Shown: positions 1-11,405 of the stretch, piece by piece
Layout: every line of letters starts with the position of its first letter
Numbering within the stretch: the first letter of the stretch is position 1
Assembly: GCA_023105745.1 (NCBI GenBank)
Contig: JALGQZ010000011.1
Location: 45,352,698 to 45,416,697, forward strand
DNA from: Austropuccinia psidii
Lineage: Eukaryota > Basidiomycota > Pucciniomycetes > Pucciniales > Sphaerophragmiaceae
Length of the DNA stretch: 64,000 bases
Reading direction: 5' to 3'
Notes under the pieces: model-generated
Seen by the model: the letters and a program-made list of their open reading frames with translations, nothing else
What the model was told of the DNA's origin: nothing
Database searches by the model: none
Program-made: the position numbers and the translations under genes

Positions 1-374
1 GTTCATCTGTGAAGAGGTTTTTGAAGCCTAATTTGAATTTTTATTTCAGTTAAAATTTAAAGGTAATTTATACTTTAAAAAATATTTTTCAAAGTATATT
101 CTTTCAGAAAGAAGGGAATATACTTGGTAATAAAAGGATTTACCTTAGCTTATCGAAATAAGAATTTTCAGAAAAAACCTTAGTGGAAAAAGGCTGTTAA
201 TTTAAAAACTATCAGATAATTATAATCAAAAGGCTATTCAGATGATTTCAATTTTCATTCAATATGTGTTTCTCATGAGAAAAACGATAAAAGTGCGTTA
301 TTTGCTCTTTATCATCAATATATCATTCTCCTCACTCAAAAATCAATCCACTAAATAAGCCTCAAAAGTATATA
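1..374. other. AT-rich DNA, no gene seen
   Basis: AT-rich sequence with no credible ORF, splice pattern or repeat. It is simply the left flank of the inverted-repeat element that starts at 377. Confidence 0.6.
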
Positions 375-376
375 TA

Positions 377-1899
377 GGGTGTTGGTAAACACATGTAAGC
401 TTTTAGTAAAAACATGTAAGCCCTTACGTGTTTTTACCAAATCATGGCCAAAACACGTAAGTAACCTAATTTTTTTATAAAAATTCCTCAGGCTCATTTT
501 TGAGAATTTTTAACATTTTTTTTTGCCATATTTTTTCCGACATGGGATGTGAAGGTCCCCAAATTTTTTCAATTTTTTTTTTTGCCCAATTTTTCTATTT
601 TGGGCAATTTGGTAAAATGGCCCATTTTTTTGAAAAAAATCATTAAAAATGTTCCCACTTATGAATTTCAATATTTTTTTTTTGAAAATGAAGGTGAGAA
701 TGTTGAGAATAATAAACCAGAAGCCCAACATTTTGGTATTTTTTTTGCAATAACATTTGTAGGCCCAAAAATTCCATGTTTTTTTATGTTTTTTTGTTCA
801 TGTTTGTAATTAAATTGAAAATGCCATTTATGACATAAATTGAATTCAAAATTTAATTTATGATGAGTGGAAGTTAAAATTTGATTTTTGGCATTAACAG
901 TGCCATTTATCACATCAAAAGTGCCATAAATGGCATCACTAATGACATAATAATTCCATAAATGGAATTAACAATGCCATTTATGGTGTTACATAAATGG
1001 CATTATGCCATTTATTGCATTGATAGTGCCATTCATGGTATTAGTAATGTCATTAATGGCATTGTTAATGTGGCATTATTAATGCCATTTATGGCATTGT
1101 CAATGTGGCATTATTAATGCCATTTATGGCATTAATGGCATCAGAAATGTTGCATTTTTGATGCCACAAATGGCATTGTTTATTCCATAAATGGCATTAA
1201 TGGCATCAATAATATTTCATTGATAATGCCATTAATGGCACTGTTAATGCCATTAATGGCACTGTTAATGCCATTAATGGCACTGTTAATGCTATTAATG
1301 GCACTGTTAATGCCATTAATGGCACTGTTAATGCCATTTATGGCACTGTTAATGCCATTTATGGCATTGTTAATGCCATTTATGGCATTGTTAATGCCAT
1401 TTATGGCATTGTTAATGCCATTTATGGCATTGTTAATGCCATTTATGGCATTGTTAATGCCATTTATGGCATTGTTAATGCCATTTATGGCATTGTTAAT
1501 GCCATTTATGGCATTGTTAATGCCATTTATGGCATTGTTAATGCCATTTATGGCATTGTTAATGCCATTTATGGCATTGTTAATGCCATTTATGGCATTT
1601 TTTATTCCATAAATGGCATTAATGGCATCAGAAATATTTCATTGATAATTAATGGCACTGTTAATGCCATAAATGGAATTTTTAATGCTACAAATGGCAT
1701 TTTTAATGCCACAAATGGCATTAATGGCATCATAAATGGCATTAATGGCATCATAACTGCCATAAATAGCCATATTTAATTTAGAAACCATCCCTTACGT
1801 GTTTTTACCACAAAATTACGTGTTTTTGCCAATTGATGGTAAAAACACATAAGTTTTTAGTAAAAACACGTAAGCTCTTACGTGTTTTTACCAATACCC
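377..1899. mobile_element. Non-autonomous TIR element, family A copy 1 (minisatellite core)
   Basis: The ends are inverted repeats beginning GGGTGTTGGTAAA (left) and ending TTTTTACCAATACCC (right), flanked by TA (375-376 and 1900-1901). Each end carries several copies, in both orientations, of a 15-bp motif close to GTAAAAACACGTAAG, so an end can fold on itself. The left 480-730 part is homologous, in reverse complement, to the right part (about 40380-40625) of the element at 38968-40720, so the two are one family in opposite orientations. No transposase ORF is present; the middle is a tandem array of palindromic 21-mers. TA duplication fits Tc1/mariner-like mobilisation, but the superfamily is not established. 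Confidence 0.75.
820..1780. repeat. 21-bp palindromic minisatellite
   Basis: Regular units of TTAATGCCATTTATGGCATTG run from about 1226 to 1605 (roughly 18 units). They are flanked from 820 and to 1780 by degenerate units with the same ATGCCAT/ATGGCAT core. The core 16-mer ATGCCATTTATGGCAT is a near-perfect palindrome, so each unit is a small hairpin. Because 21 is a multiple of 3, the array reads as an open frame of repeated MPFMALL; this is a by-product of the period, not a gene. Two variants (CATTAATGG on the left, CATTTATGG on the right) suggest block expansion. Confidence 0.9.
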
Positions 1900-1901
1900 T
1901 A

Positions 1902-3690
1902 TATATATAAGGATAATTAGGAGTTTAATTTTTATTTTTTTTCCTTTATATATCATATTCAAAAATATATAATATCCATTTTTATTTAAATTTCTATCTT
2001 TCTTGACATAATATATCTCCAAAGTAACAAAAAATCAATTATATTTATCTAAGATATAAGTGCTTATGCTAAAATATTTTATCTTAAATTAAGAGTATTC
2101 AAATAACTTTTGTGTATTTATTAGATCAAATTATACCTTTTTAATTTCTCCCAGTTATCAAGTAAATTCATTTCCTAAAGGAAAGTACTTTTTTCGGACT
2201 TTTCTCAATCAAACTTTTCATCTTGAGATATTGAATTTCCTCTAGATTAAATCTGATTTATATGAAAAAAATGTTAATATTATGTAAATGACATGATATT
2301 TTGTGAATAATTATTCACTTGATTAGATTTTTCTGGCTTAACTAAAATACTTTCACTCCGTGGAATAAATTCAAATCATTTAAATTTCTTAAATATTATT
2401 ATAAAGATTTAATAGAATAATCTATAAGAAAAGGAATTATTTTAATTTGATTTTTATTTGTTTAATATTCTGTATTTTCAAGCTAAGATATGTATAATTA
2501 TTTTTTCAATTTCTCAAATTTTATAAATTTTAATATTATCCTAATATTAGTATATCTTTCTCTAAATAAATTACACTTTTTAATAGTTTTTACAAAATAA
2601 AAATTTATTAAAGGTGTTCAATTATTACTATTTGCAATTAAGAAATTAGAATAAGTCTCCTAGCCGTTAAATAGGGTGTTTCATTTCATATTATAATAGA
2701 AATATCTATTTACGCATATTATAATAGAAATATATATTTACGCATATTATAAGCCTAACCAGAAATAAATCTTAGCATGGATTAAGTGAGCTAATCTTCA
2801 CATTCAAGCCACAAATTCCGAAATAAACTTAATTACAATTGAGTTTTTTAATCTATCTTTTATGTCAAAAATCAAGAGAGAATAGGGAAAATCATTACTT
2901 TTTATTTACAATAACCACATTTTTTTCTTTATAGAAAAAGAAAAATACACAGAAAGAAGAATATTTGGAGGAATATCCTGATATTGATGTGAAAAAAAAA
3001 CTCAAAAAATTAAACCTAAATGCATATTTTTTATTCCTAGAAGATGTTTTAACCCCAGTGAGAGCTTACTGATTTATGGAACAAATATTTCATATCCCTA
3101 TTTGCATGGCTTGGTTGTATTATACCTTTCATAAAACATTATTAAGTCTGCTGTAAGCTAAATTAAAGATATGCATAATGGTAGCTGTAAAACTAAGTTT
3201 CTATATATTTTTAATGATTAACTGTAGGTTTATATACAATAAAAAGGCACTGTATTTTTGAATACTATATCAAACCAAATTATTTTCCTTCTAATTTTGG
3301 TTTGAATACTTGTGGGGTCTCTCCCTAAATAAAAAATCCTGTATTTCCCATTTCAGTACATTTTTACTTCAAATTGCAGTTCCCTTCCATTTTTATGTCG
3401 AATTTTTGTTTTTTTAGGGCTTCACAACAAAATATCTCATTCTCATAGCTCAATGGGAACCTCACATAATCTCATAGGATCAAAAAAATACTCTAAATTT
3501 ATATTTCTTCAACAAAAAAACCATCTGACTGATTCAAAAATTATTTTTGTAACATCTGACTAATTCAAACGATTTCCTTTGATAAATTAATTTCAGTTTT
3601 TTCATAATATACAAGCTATTATGGCAACATTATACATAAATAACTCCAGAAACTAAAATTTCCCACATTTTTCAAGATAAAAAACACTTA
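1902..3690. other. AT-rich intergenic DNA
   Basis: No coding region seen. The only local structure is a direct duplication of about 29 bp near 2687-2748 (CATATTATAATAGAAATAT followed by a short TATTTACG tail, twice). Otherwise AT-rich, featureless sequence. Confidence 0.6.
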
Positions 3691-4139
3691 ATAAGATTGG
3701 TGGTCCTAGTTTTTACTAAGACCACTGTTGATTGCAATGACGATCTCAATTTTTTGTGGGATTTACAATATCCATATGTCAAACAGAGCCCAGGGCACAT
3801 TTTCCCAATCCAATTATATTACAACCTGATATTTTTGGACAGTTTTGGGCTTTTATAGTCTTGAAAGGGAACTCCTAATTAATTTCCAAATATTTAAAAT
3901 TATAACAATGTCTGGAGAATGAGCCAGTCAGTTTATTTTTCTTATGCAATGCCATTTGCACCACTTGCTTACGTAGCTTTCTGTGTGAATTGGCAAAATG
4001 TCCTCAATGACAGTCAGGCCTTGGAAACCCATTATCCACAGTGCTATCCCCATGTGAGTTATTAATGGAAGTAGGGATGGCCTATATATTTGTGAGATCA
4101 TTTCTCACAAAGTCATCCATACTTCAATAATTTTCACTG

Positions 4140-5940
4140 TTGTGGGAACTCCTTTTTTGTGGGATAAATAATAACCAGTACCTTTAGTGGAGAATTATTT
4201 GTGACTCCGTGTTGAATTTCAGAATTGGCCAAAAACCATGGGAGCTAAGGTTTATTATCTTCCTCTCTAAGTATACTGAAACAGATACCCTCTTGATGAG
4301 ATCACAAATCAATTATTTAATTTTGTGGATTTTTAAATAGATCACTTTATTCAACAGTCTTTGTCAGTATATCAAAAAAGATAACTATGATAATAATGGT
4401 AATATTTAATAATTTTCTTAATAAGTGGTTTCTGCTTACATTCTTTTTATTTCTGAAATAATTATTTTAATTTTCTTTGGGATGCCTCATTTTTTTAAAA
4501 TTTATTTTTTTGAAGAATCTTTTTTAAGATGTCTATCTATACTACTAATAATTTTGATAGATAATAATACAATCAATATAAATATAATAACTTAGATTTA
4601 AGATATTTTCAAAAGGTTGGTCATGTTTGATATAAGTTTTATATATGAGTAAAATGAATATAATATATTACTATGAAGATTAATACAAATATAATACAAT
4701 ATACTTATATATGTTATAATAAAAGTATTAAGTGTAATGTGATTATATTTCCCTTATATAAATAAGTTTTAATTATAAATTTGATAAGATCACCAATGAT
4801 AATATATTCAGACACTAAAGTAACACTACTTCTATAATGGTAATAATATTAAAGAATCTTCAACTATTTAATTAATATTAGAAATATTTTTCATAAAATA
4901 ATAATATAAAGTACTATAAGATAATTAGCCTTTCTACTGATCTTTTCAAATATAAAACTATATTATCCTACTAGGAAAGGGATGGATTTATCCTCAGGAT
5001 TATTGTCTGAATAACAGGGATGGGGGTTAAACAGGGAAATAAGCCCTTTCTTTATAACTTTTAGTAACTCCATATAGCCTTCTAAAAACAAGGTACTTGG
5101 AGAAATTCTACCATGAGACATTTTTTCGGGTAGGTAAATAGGAAATGGTGTTGTTTGAACAAGACAATGCACCATATATTTTTTTTATTGCACAATTATG
5201 AACTTTATTATTTTCAGTGAACAGCCTTGATATATCTTTTAGTGGTTCAATGTGAGATTGTGTCATTTTAAAAAGATATTTCACCATATTTTTGGCTGAT
5301 TGAACCATGTTTTTATGCTGTACTTATATTTTAACTGAAGTTTATTCCTATTGTGTACATCCTTGAGAGAATTTTTCTGGTGAGAATATTCTAATTTATG
5401 TCATTTTATACAGGTAGCACATCATATTTTTAGTCTATTTCACCCCATTTCAGAATTGTATTCTTATCTCTACTAGCCTTATTTCTTTTCTGCACATACT
5501 TGATCTTTATTTAGTTGATTCTGACTATTTGTAAAAAATTATTTTTAAATTATACCTTCAATCTTTGCTTATGGGTGCTTAATTTATAATTGAGAAATGT
5601 AAGATTATTTTAATTCATATCCAAGATTTCTGTATTCAAAGCAATTCAACACATATTTTTGTAAGAATAATGGCATCACTTATGTAATTTCATATATAGC
5701 TCTGAATATTGAATATCTAAACCACCTGAAAATATGTTTTTGGAATATTTTCTGATTTAGTATAGAGTATATATGATTTTTTTTTTCAATCTATTATATA
5801 TAGAGAATAATTTATTTTATGAAATTGAGCTTATATGTTACTATAGGTAGAATTTGATTTATATTGAAGTGAAATAGTAATCTTTGAGAGCTTAATATAA
5901 GTCTTCTCTACTTTATTTAACTTTATTTTTTTTTATTTAC

Positions 5941-6025
<85 letters not shown>

Positions 6026-6082
6026 CCTTCTTAATTGTGCTAGAGTGTATTTGAACCTTGGTAGAAAAGGTATGGAACAACA
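4140..6082 (-). repeat. Solo LTR (same family as 60754-62470)
   Basis: Begins (T)TGTGGGAACTCC and ends TATGGAACAACA. Both ends, and internal blocks such as 4965-5130, align by eye with the LTR at 60754-62470 (TGTGGGAACTCC ... TATGGAATACCACA). A 6-bp direct repeat CACTGT lies at 4135-4140 and 6083-6088, the expected target duplication; the exact boundary is ambiguous by one base. No internal retroelement sequence is attached, so it is a solo LTR formed by LTR-LTR recombination. It lies inside the Tc1/mariner relic. A long (TA)n has expanded near its right end. Strand is given as that of the coding strand of the related element at the right of the window. Confidence 0.75.
5944..6021. repeat. 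(TA)n microsatellite
   Basis: An uninterrupted AT dinucleotide run of roughly 76 bp inside the solo LTR. The minus-strand ORF that crosses it (alternating Tyr-Ile) is an artefact of the repeat. Confidence 0.97.
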
Positions 6083-6484
6083 CACTGTCAATTGCTTAGC
6101 CAAACAAAACAACTCCCAAATAATGATCAATAGTTTTCAGAAAGATGTTCAAGGAATAGCTTCTATTGATTTGTTTCTCCAACGCACACACACAATTGGC
6201 CTTCTTACCTATATTGAAGGCTGATTCATTGGTCCAAATCACCTTTTCCTAGTCATTGAATGTCCAGAATCAATTTTTCTGGGAGAAGGCCACCCAAGCT
6301 TGGAATTCTTGAGGTTTTAAGGTTTCTTTGGGTATATCCTTTATTCATGTCTGAGTTTATCAATCTAACATTGGATTGTCCTTGTGGATACATTTTTGGT
6401 CATGAGGCTTGTAGCTTGGGCCACTGTAAGATGCACACATTGAGTAATTATCTGGTTCAGCTTCTGGAACTTCCGTTTTCTTAA

Positions 6485-9083
6485 GATCATTTCTTGGAAA
6501 TTTTTTTGTGTCTTTACCTTTACAATGGAAGTAAATTTCCTGAATTGGTTTCAAATATTTTTCAAAGGTATTCCAAAAAGATGGGCTATCACTCAAAAGG
6601 ATAGCTCTACTTAAAGTATCTCCATAATTTGTGCACAAATCTAATCTGAAATGTAAGGAATTTCCTAGCTGGAAAAAACAGCTTGAATTATTGTTGTACA
6701 TTAAAAAAGTCTCACCTTTTTTGGTTGGGAAGATAAATATCTATAAGTCTGGTTTTTAGGAATGTTTATTGAGGATTCCATTTACAATTTGGGTCATTTG
6801 ATAGGCATTTGGACCCCATGGCATGAGATAAAATAAAAAAATTTCAACAAAAAAATAAAAAAAGAAAACAGGATCTAAATCAATTACTCAAGCATGAAAC
6901 CTTCAATGAATAAGATCTTGTGTCTGATGTGCATTATTCATAAAGATGAAAGATTGTTTGGTTCCCTTATGCATTTGCATTCAAATAGTAGGGCACTGTA
7001 TATGTGATTAATTGAGCTTTTCTTTTACATAGTTTATAACCTCAATGGAAATAATTCTTTGGGTAAACTCTATTAAATATATATTTCATAGATAGAACAG
7101 TGACTTTAAAGACATCCATGGAAGCTAAAAATATTAGTGTAATAGTATTAACGGTATTTTGATATATTGAAGATACCACAAAGATAGAGTGGAAAACAAA
7201 GAGTAATTTCCAATAATTATAAATATTTTATCATGAAAATAGAGATTTAAAATATGAATTATTACGAAAATCATGAAATTAAAAAAATAAAACCTTTCTG
7301 AAGTAAAATTAATCACACCCTGGAACTAATGCAATACTTAAAGTTTAAATATATTTTAAACAAAGTATCATGAGGTCTATTACATATTTCAATGTTATAA
7401 ATGAAAATTAATTTTATTTTTGAGCTGGATTCCCCATGCAAAGTCTATTTGGGTCACGTCTGAGTACATTTTGAGTAAATTGCTTTCATAGTATTGTATA
7501 ATATTTGAATATGAAAATTATTGAAGAATTATATATTCTCAAATTTAGAAGTAGTGTTTATGTGTTAAGAATGAGGTGTGTTAATTTTTATTTCATTAAA
7601 TTTATCTGATTTTATAATAATTTATGGTTTATGGCTTATCTTACAATAAAAAGTATTGGTATTATTAAGCCTTTGATTATTGTATTAATATTATCCTTTG
7701 AGAAAAATCAATTCATAATTTCTTACATAAAATAAGTCCTTTGGTTTTAAACTACCCTGAAAGTAGAAATCATCTAAAAATTTCAACAATTTCTGACTAT
7801 TTTTGTAGTATTAGCTTCCCAGTTTCTATATTTTTATAAATAAACAAAATATTTAAATAAGTAATTATACCTTTAGCCAAATTGATGGACATTAACTTTA
7901 GCTTTTAATAATAAATATCAAATATTTCCATTGATTTGACCATGTTTTTATTACCAAAGAGAAAAATAATTGATAACAAGAAATGTCCTGATATTATTTT
8001 TTCCTTAAAACTATATAAAAATGAATAAGTATTTTTCTGGAGAGAAAATAGACTATTATCAAATTTTGAATATAAACTAGTGATCAGTTTAATTTGATAA
8101 TTTTTGATCTTGAATAGCAGATCCAAAAAAAATAGAGAAAAAAAATTATAAAATAATAATCAATTTTAACTTATCATTTCCAAATAAGAAAATATTATGT
8201 AATTTTTGATCATATAAAAAGGAAGGAAAGGATATATGAGCTAGAATGATATTTCAAGGCTTATATAAACTAGTATGTGAATAAAGGACAAAAAAATAAT
8301 ACTTGCATATTTACCACATGGTCAGTTCACATTAACAATACATCAGAGGAATTTGGTGATAATTCAAATAATGTTAAACTGGCTATATCTAATACATATA
8401 TACTTTTTTCTTTTAAGATACAAAAAACACGTTTTGATTTATATCCCACATAATATAATTCCTTTCAAAGATCTTATACCTCACTTAAGTTAAAAGTATC
8501 ATATTTTTCAAACATCATATTTCTCTTTTTATTATCAAATACATTCTCTTTTAATATTTCTTCAGATATTGATATCATTTGAAAGAAATATATTATTCTG
8601 ATTTGAATATTTGTCAACAAGAGTTTGCAACGAAAGGTATTCCTTTACCTTTTTACCAGCATTTTATTCAAAATTTTGAAATAAAGGTTTGCAATCAAGT
8701 TTTTTTATGTAAAATTTAATCAATACTTACAATATGGCTATCAGTTTGGAACTTCAAATAATATCCAGAGCTCTCTATATATAATTGAAAAAATGTATAA
8801 GACAATCATAAATCTCATAATTTTTCTACAGCTTACAAGTACTTGAAATGTCCTGGACGTGGGACAAATAATAAAATTCTAGTCTCAAATCATTTTAAAA
8901 GGAGTGTCAATCCACAGTCCAAGCTGTGTTCATACCAGTTTCCAAGCATGCATAACCACTTTTATCATGGTGGATGGAGTGAAAGTTTGAACTGTAAAAG
9001 AATGTGCTTTGATATTCAAAATATTAGTTTTTTTCGATAATATAATCTGAAAGAACAAAATGATAGCTTTCCTAAAACTGACT
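6485..9083. other. AT-rich DNA, no gene recognised
   Basis: Only short chance ORFs are present on both strands. I found no conserved motif, tRNA or repeat pair in it. It separates the transposon block at the left from the gene island that begins near 9.1 kb, where GC content visibly rises. Confidence 0.55.
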
Positions 9084-9627
9084 TTCTTTACAGTTGGTAC
9101 CCCCACCAAAGATAAACATCAGCTCCACAAATGGCAAACAATTCGTGCTCAAAATGTTCTCGTTCCTTTTTATGGGTTTTGTAAATGAGCCTCTTTAGTA
9201 CTTAACAAAAATCATCAGGGCCTTTCTTTTGATCATGGCCCCTTGTGTGTGACACAGTTACTGTTCAAAGGCATCATTCCTGGCAGGTTCTCATAAAAGT
9301 CCTTGTCCAAGAATCTGTAGCCCTGTCAAATCCAACTTGCCCCCCCATTGATTGCCTGGAGCCTTGTTGCGGGCAGCCCCTTTGGTAGTACTTTAACCCT
9401 ACCCAAGCCAAAGTCGACTCATTTTCAAAAATAAAGTGGTTGCTGCGGTCATCGGCTGCGCCGCTTGATCCCACTTCCACCCTCTTGACCATAAAATCTG
9501 ATCGGGGCCTACTCGCTGTGCTTGAAAGCCTGCCACTGCCTCTTTTTCCACCTTGTAGCCTCACATCTTTCAATCAAACCCAGTTTCAAAACAAAACTTC
9601 TTCATCAGCTGATAAGGATCATTCATC
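9084..9627 (+). promoter_or_regulatory. Upstream region of the eEF1B-gamma gene (putative promoter and 5' UTR)
   Basis: This block is markedly richer in G and C than its left flank and is pyrimidine-rich on the plus strand near the start codon. It contains a CTTTAACCCTACCC stretch at about 9391-9404 and a CT-rich tract around 9536-9562. No TATA box is obvious. The antisense ORF within it (9274-9573) has no recognisable product. Regulatory role is inferred only from position and composition. Confidence 0.4.
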
Positions 9628-11405
9628 ATGTCCTACACTCTTTATGGATTGAAGGTCAATATAACCTTTACTCTGCTTGCGAAACCCATTGCAGTATCGT
9701 CTGATCATTGTAAAAGCTATAACTCACTCTTTGATCAATTCATTGCTTCACTCAGAAAAATACTCGTACTCAAATTTGTCAAATCACGGTAAGATTCTCA
9801 TCAACTCTTTTGGTTTGTCCGATATGTTCGCATATATCTCATTTATTTAAATTTTTGGTCCCAGGCAAAGTACGAGGGCATTGAATTGAATTTGAGCGAG
9901 GTCAACCCACTCACTAAAGCGGGCGTCGAGGCATACACTGCTAAATTCCCTCATAGTCAAGGCAAAATTCCTGCTTTGGAAGGTCCAGGGATCTCGACCA
10001 ATGAATGTATTGCGATCTGTTATGTGAGATAATTGCCCTTTCTCTATATCGCTCGTCATTTCATTTGCTAGCCGATTCACGATTTTGATCGTTTTACTAT
10101 GTTTTGTGCAGTATCTTGCTTTTTCCAACAAGTCTAAACTCCTGGGCAACTGTAAGGAAGATGCCGCTCAAGTGCTTCAATGGTGTCTCCATATTAATAA
10201 TGATCTCATGTCATCCTTAATAGCTCAGTCAGTCTTGTGCTCTCAATGCCTTTAAATCTATTTTTGCTAACAAAATCTATTTGGGTTTAAGGTTCGATTT
10301 CCTTCCTCCCTACAATCGCCAATACAACAAGGCCAATGTTGCTGCTGCTGAACAAAAAGCTGCCACTCTCTTCAATGTACTCGAAAAGCTACTGCTTTCT
10401 CGCACCTTCCTTGTTGGTGAACGTATCACTTTGGCAGACCTCTTTCTTGCCAATCACCTCATCAAAGCTTTTTCCTTTTGTCTCGATGCTTCTTGGAGGT
10501 CTACTCACCCCAACATAATGAGACACTTTAACACCGTTATACACCAATCAAACTTTATGGCAATTCTTGGTGAGGAGCCTACTCTCGTTGATCAAAAAGT
10601 ACAATACACTCCTCCGAAAAAAGAGAAGGCCCCTGCCCCTGCCGCCGCCCCCAAGTCTGAAAAGAAAAAGGAAAAGAAGGAAGCTGAGGATGAGCCAGAC
10701 TTTCCGGCCGAGCCCAAGGTCAAGCATCCATGTGAAGACCTTGGTCCAGCTAAATGCTTTCCTTTTGATGAATGGAAGCGACAATACTCCAACTCGGAGT
10801 TCTCTGTTGCCATGAAGTGGCTAGAGGACCACATTGATTTATCCGAATACTCCTTCTGGAGAGTAACTTACAAGGTTTGTCATGCCGTTTGTCGAAATGC
10901 CACAATTAGCTTTTGGCCCTGATACTGATTATGATTGCCTTAGTACAACGAGGAGTTAACTCAGGTTTTCATGTCTGCCAACCTCATTGGTGGTTTACAC
11001 AATAGACTCGAAGCTTCTCGCAAATATTTGTTTGGATCGTAAGTTTTCATTATTTTATCATTTTTTTCTGCGCAAATATCGGAAAGCTCTAACATTTTGA
11101 CCATCAAACTTTTAGTGCCGGTGTCTACGGCAAGGCCAACGATTCCAAGATTCAGGGCGCTTACATGATCCGAGGTTCAGACCATCTTGCAGTATTTAGT
11201 GTTGCCCCAGATTGGGAGAGCTATGAGTTTGCTCCCCTTGATTTTAAAAAGGATATTGATTTCATCAAGGGATGCTGGAATTGGGATAATACGTAGGCTA
11301 ACTTTCCGGCAGTTTTTTGGATCATAGAAATGGCTGAAATTAATTATTTTCTCTTCCAATAGTTTTGATGGCCGTGAATATGCAGATGGCAAAGTTTTCA
11401 AGTAA
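9628..11405 (+). CDS. EEF1G: Translation elongation factor 1-gamma (eEF1B gamma)
   Basis: Structural gamma subunit of the eEF1B guanine-nucleotide exchange complex, which recycles eEF1A in cytosolic translation. I read eight exons: 9628-9654, 9695-9709, 9865-10023, 10112-10227, 10292-10874, 10944-11038, 11116-11292 and 11363-11405. All introns are GT-AG and phases are consistent, giving 404 residues against about 400-440 for the family. Order: glutathione-transferase-like N- and C-terminal folds (residues about 1-205, with RTFLVGERITLADLF), a Lys/Ala/Pro-rich linker, then the conserved gamma C-terminal domain (FPFDEWKRQYSN, YSFWRVTYK, FKKDIDFIKGCWNWDNT, ending DGREYADGKVFK). Start chosen at ATG 9628, opening MSYTLYGLK. 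The 15-nt second exon is the least certain piece. The gene looks intact and is convergent with the gene at 13795-14297. Confidence 0.92.

Larger units (their letters stand above)
3700..6480 (-). pseudogene. Tc1/mariner-type transposase relic split by a solo LTR
   Basis: On the minus strand two blocks of a DDE transposase can be read through stops and frameshifts. The right block (6460 down to 6083) contains a helix-turn-helix-like stretch (LTVAQATSLMTKNVSTRTIQ), then DWEKVIWT-like residues (here FND*EKVIWTNES), the usual first catalytic aspartate region with Asp replaced by Asn. The left block (4134 down to about 3880) contains AHSPDIVIILNIWKLIR, matching the HSPDLNPIENVWK region near the C-terminus of Tc1-like transposases. 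The blocks are separated by the LTR at 4140-6082. The short inverted stretch GGTGGTCC...TAAGACCACTG near 3699-3729 may be the element's left end. The gene is dead; no functional copy is implied. Confidence 0.6.

Noticed and set aside
1220..1612. 130-codon ORF of repeated MPFMALL
   Set aside because: Product of a 21-bp minisatellite whose period is a multiple of three; no independent evidence of coding.
5933..6130. ORF with alternating Tyr-Ile
   Set aside because: Reads through a (TA)n microsatellite.
9274..9573. 99-codon antisense ORF upstream of eEF1B-gamma
   Set aside because: Lies in the GC-richer upstream region of a real gene on the other strand; no recognisable motif.
10548..10834. 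Overlapping ORFs on both strands within eEF1B-gamma
   Set aside because: Shadows of the Lys/Ala/Pro-rich linker exon.
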